A stretch of 7,622 bases of DNA from Pseudomonadota bacterium (GTDB lineage Bacteria > Pseudomonadota > Alphaproteobacteria > Rhizobiales > Rhizobiaceae). The number at the start of each line of letters is the position of its first letter. The stretch's first letter is position 1. Shown piece by piece: positions 5,507 to 7,622 of this stretch. The notes under the pieces were generated by a model, which made no database searches, was not told the origin of the DNA, and saw only the letters and a list, made by a program, of their open reading frames with translations. Both the position numbers and the translations under genes were made by a program. The DNA lies in NCBI GenBank assembly GCA_023433855.1, contig JAEYTV010000561.1:1-7622 (forward strand), read 5' to 3'.

Positions 5507-5713
5507 TCACGTGTCCAGAGGCAACTCGTAGACTTCGTGCTCCCCGTCAAACAACTTGGCCAGTGTCGCACGGTGCAAGATTGGACACCGTGCAGCCAAC
5601 CACATCCGCACAATGCGCTGCGCGTCCTCACAAGTGACGGCACAGGGGATGTTGGTCCTCTCGGACAGCAACTCTCCGTCATCGGTCGTGGAAATCACTT
5701 CAACGCTGAACAT
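5507..5713 (-). CDS. small hypothetical protein, 68 residues
   Basis: The minus-strand frame gives a natural-looking 68-residue protein starting MFSVEVISTTDDGELLSERT. A likely helix follows (CEDAQRIVRMWLAARCP), then a beta-like end (AKLFDGEHEVYELPLDT). It contains three cysteines and no signal peptide or membrane segment. I chose the ATG at 5711-5713, with GAGCGG close upstream. The frame can extend to a TTG at 5773, directly after an in-frame stop, adding 20 residues with no ribosome site. The overlapping plus-strand frame has an unnatural composition and I take it as the shadow. I do not recognise the family. It has no obvious partner; the integrase remnant lies downstream and the IclR gene upstream on the same strand, 174 bp away. 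Confidence 0.5.
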   Translation of the reverse strand: MFSVEVISTTDDGELLSERTNIPCAVTCEDAQRIVRMWLAARCPILHRATLAKLFDGEHEVYELPLDT

Positions 5714-5887
5714 GCCGCTCAGATGTGGAGTGACGTCGACATCGTCAAGACGGTCAGGCAAGCGACGTCCCAAGTCTTAGCCGAGGATGTTGGACCCTGC
5801 CGCATGAACACGCGTGCGCCGATCGGACTTGGTATCACCGAGGAAAGAATGCGCGAAAGTTAAGGTGAAGCAGAGGTTCTTCCGTCG

Positions 5888-6682
5888 TTACGATAGCCTC
5901 GCTGAGATCGTTCGGCTGCTGTCAACGAGAAGTTGGATGAGCTCACTGCGTCTGTCCTCCGATGTGTGCACCGGAACAACAAAGCAGAGCGTTGCCAACG
6001 GACGACCGGTCATTTGATCAAGGATTGGTGCCGCAAGACAGCATGTGAATTCATCAGCGAGGCTGGCAGTTATCACGTAACCTCGATCATGTGCCAAACG
6101 CACGTCGTCGAGGAATTCCCTAATTTCGACCACCTTCCCATTAGGCAGGATGAAATCCTCTGCGGGAATGAATTTGCTTACCTGCTCTTCCGTCATATCG
6201 CCGAGGAGGACGCGGCCTGAGGCCGTCCAGGGAATCGGTACCAAGACCCCCGTTTCCGAACTGATCCGAAAAAGCCGTGAGCCTGGCTGCATGTAGGCAA
6301 CGGTGTATTTGTTACCGAGCAGGATACAGAGTTGCGCCGTCTCGCCGGTGACTTCCGCCAGGCGGATCACCTCATCGCGTCCGCTTCGCACCAGCGGCTG
6401 CGATGCCAGATAGGCATCGGCATAGAAATAAACGGAACTCCCGAAGAAAATTCTTCCGTGCTCGTCCGCAATCTCGAGGATCCCGGCTTGGACGAGACTA
6501 TCGACGATCTCGTACAGCGACGAACGGGGCGCTTTGAGGCGACGCGAGAGGTCGCCGATGCTGATCGGCTGCCGCGTCGCTCGCAGAAATTCCAGTATCT
6601 CAACAGCCCGGTCTATGCCGCGGGCTCTCACTGTCTGTGTCGCCATTGACGTCGCCTGATCCTGTAATTTGGCCGCACCCAT
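5888..6682 (-). CDS. IclR-family transcriptional regulator
   Basis: A 264-residue protein with the two IclR domains. Residues about 21-80 are the winged helix-turn-helix: GIDRAVEILEFL, then ISIGDLSRRLKAPRSSLYEI and LVQAGILEIADEHGRIFFG as wing. Residues about 95-262 are the effector-binding domain, with the conserved TASGRVLLGDM near 153-163 and FTCCLAAPILDQMTGRPLA near 232-250. IclR proteins bind DNA as dimers of dimers and repress or activate neighbouring catabolic or transport genes in response to a small ligand. The ATG at 6682 has AGGTG four bases upstream; the ATG at 6646 (MATQTVRARG), with AGGCGA upstream, is an equally credible start. It is divergent from the binding-protein gene, and the shared region holds two palindromic sites that it probably binds. 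The ligand cannot be told from sequence. Confidence 0.93.
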   Translation of the reverse strand: MGAAKLQDQATSMATQTVRARGIDRAVEILEFLRATRQPISIGDLSRRLKAPRSSLYEIVDSLVQAGILEIADEHGRIFFGSSVYFYADAYLASQPLVRSGRDEVIRLAEVTGETAQLCILLGNKYTVAYMQPGSRLFRISSETGVLVPIPWTASGRVLLGDMTEEQVSKFIPAEDFILPNGKVVEIREFLDDVRLAHDRGYVITASLADEFTCCLAAPILDQMTGRPLATLCFVVPVHTSEDRRSELIQLLVDSSRTISARLS

Positions 6683-6698
6683 ACAACACCTATCGCTC

Positions 6699-6727
6699 TT
6701 GCGTCAGGCACCGATAAAACCTAGGAT
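6699..6727 (+). promoter_or_regulatory. sigma70-type promoter of the binding-protein gene
   Basis: TTGCGT at 6699-6704 and TAGGAT at 6722-6727 are separated by exactly 17 bp, each matching four of six consensus bases. Transcription would start near 6734, inside the first palindromic site, which fits repression by the divergent IclR protein. The 5' leader would be about 45 bases before the TTG start at 6779. Confidence 0.45.
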
Positions 6728-6764
6728 GTCCAATATACCGACAACATGTCCGGTATACCAGACA
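6727..6764. promoter_or_regulatory. two tandem palindromic sites, probable IclR operators
   Basis: Site 1, TGTCCAATATACCGACA (6727-6743), and site 2, TGTCCGGTATACCAGACA (6747-6764), share TGTC, TATACC and GACA and begin 20 bp apart, about two helical turns. Site 2 is an 18-bp palindrome with 16 symmetric positions (TGTC, GGTATACC core, GACA). Site 1 is a shorter imperfect version. They lie between the divergent IclR and binding-protein genes and overlap the predicted -10 and start site. Paired sites on one DNA face fit the tetrameric binding known for IclR proteins. Confidence 0.6.
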
Positions 6765-6778
6765 CAGGGAGAGGAAAG

Positions 6779-7594
6779 TTGATAAGCATCCTGAAATCCG
6801 CCGCGCTGTCCGTGGCAGCGCTTGGCGTCGCGCTGACGATGGCCGGGCCGGCCTCGGCCCAAGAATCCCGACTCGACAAGATCATCTCTTCGAAACAGCT
6901 GAGAGTAGGCATCATTCTCAGCCTGCCGCCTTTCGGTATGAAGAACGATGCCGGCGAGCCCGACGGGTTCGACGTCGACGTCGCCAGGCTGGCCGCCGAG
7001 CGTCTCGGCGCCGAGCTCGAGATCGTCGACACCACGGCCGCCGACCGCATCCCGAACCTGCGCACGGACAAGGTCGACATGATCATCGGCCAGTTCACGC
7101 GCAACTCCGAGCGGGCCAAGGTCATCAGCTTCAGCGACCCGTACATCACCGCCGTCGTCATGGCGATCGCGGTGCCGTCGGACAGCACGGCGGCCAAGGC
7201 AGCCGATCTCGACGGCAAGCGCGTCGCCGTCATCAAGGGTACGACCCAGGACGCCGCCTTCTCCGCCGCGGTTCCGGGCGCCGACATCCAGCGCTTCGAC
7301 AGCTCGGCCGCTGCGCTGCTGGCGTTGAAGCAGGGCCAGGTCGACGCCATGATCGAGGATGGCAACTTCCTGAACTATCAGGCCAAGCTCGCCGGCAACC
7401 TCAAGGTGATCATCGACCCCGCCTTCGGCAACCTCATCGACTACAACAGCATCGGCGTGCAGCGCGGCGACCAGGAGTGGCTCAACTGGGTCAACATGTT
7501 CGTCTTCGAGCTGAACACCAGCGGAAAGGGCCGCGAGCTGTATCGCAAGTGGTTCGACGCGGACATGCCCGCTCCGGTCAATCCGCAGTTCTGA
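6779..7594 (+). CDS. periplasmic amino-acid-type ABC transporter binding protein (family 3)
   Basis: A 271-residue extracellular solute-binding protein of family 3 (polar amino acid type). An N-terminal signal peptide, LKSAALSVAALGVALTMAG, ends at PASA before QES (cleavage near residue 27). The mature start LRVGIILSLPPFG and the family signature GFDVDVA (about 63-69) form lobe 1. QFTRNSERAKVISFSDPY carries the conserved arginine region that binds the ligand carboxylate in this family. GKRVAVIKGTTQD starts lobe 2, and QVDAMIEDG holds the conserved aspartate of the pocket. I chose the TTG at 6779 because GAGAGG lies just upstream; the ATG at 6746 has no ribosome site, would add 11 residues in front of the signal peptide and falls within the operator. 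A permease or ATPase gene probably follows past 7594, where 28 bases remain. The exact ligand cannot be assigned. Confidence 0.92.
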   Translation: MISILKSAALSVAALGVALTMAGPASAQESRLDKIISSKQLRVGIILSLPPFGMKNDAGEPDGFDVDVARLAAERLGAELEIVDTTAADRIPNLRTDKVDMIIGQFTRNSERAKVISFSDPYITAVVMAIAVPSDSTAAKAADLDGKRVAVIKGTTQDAAFSAAVPGADIQRFDSSAAALLALKQGQVDAMIEDGNFLNYQAKLAGNLKVIIDPAFGNLIDYNSIGVQRGDQEWLNWVNMFVFELNTSGKGRELYRKWFDADMPAPVNPQF

Positions 7595-7622
7595 TCGGTA
7601 TTTTCGGGATGAGGTGCAGGCG

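Noticed and set aside
5435..5863. A 142-residue plus-strand open frame opposite the 68-residue hypothetical gene.
   Set aside because: The composition is unnatural and its codons mirror the minus-strand frame, which reads as a more protein-like sequence.
6721..7365. A 214-residue minus-strand open frame opposite the binding-protein gene.
   Set aside because: It is antisense to a clearly identified family 3 binding protein with very GC-rich third positions, which routinely produces long antisense frames; the product is serine/alanine-rich.

Overview
The window reads as alphaproteobacterial, most likely from the order Hyphomicrobiales (rhizobia and relatives). The evidence is the high GC content, an IclR regulator divergent from a family 3 solute-binding protein with very GC-rich third codon positions, and a replication-protein and integrase-remnant neighbourhood of the kind found on rhizobial plasmids and islands. 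This assignment is an inference from composition and protein style, not from a marker gene.

Left part (1-2150): two genes of unknown function face each other tail to tail. The first (3-962, +) is cut by the window edge. The second (1122-2150, -) is a complete 342-residue cytosolic protein that I do not recognise. From 2151 to about 3036 I see no convincing gene, but there is a perfect 13-bp GC-rich hairpin at 2699-2738.

Middle part (about 2700-4240): this looks like a plasmid-type replication module. A minus-strand protein with a winged-helix-like domain (3173-4036) is the candidate initiator. Three bases beyond its stop codon lies an ordered array of four 23-24 bp units built from GTGGACA / TGTCCAC half-sites (3082-3169), next to a 50-bp stretch with no A on the plus strand (3034-3085). 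Together these resemble an iteron origin with an unwinding tract. Upstream of the initiator the leader contains nested inverted and direct repeats (4041-4119) that could form mutually exclusive hairpins or a pseudoknot. The GC-rich arm of that leader closely resembles the hairpin at 2699-2738, so the replication region is bracketed by two related elements.

Next (4220-5480): two small overlapping plus-strand genes, a two-helix membrane protein and a 66-residue soluble protein, lie between two copies of a TTGCAAC...TGCAAAAAA motif. A second pair of repeats (GGTTCCAAC twice) and a broken minus-strand tyrosine recombinase follow. This suggests a decayed integrative or plasmid-derived segment. A possible membrane-protein fragment and a 68-residue hypothetical protein come next.

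Right part (5888-7622): an IclR-family regulator is transcribed away from a periplasmic amino-acid-type binding protein that probably begins an ABC transporter operon running out of the window. The intergenic region holds a plausible sigma70 promoter and two similar palindromic sites 20 bp apart, the nearer one overlapping the predicted -10 and transcription start. This part looks like ordinary chromosomal or stable replicon DNA and differs in codon use from the mosaic region to its left.
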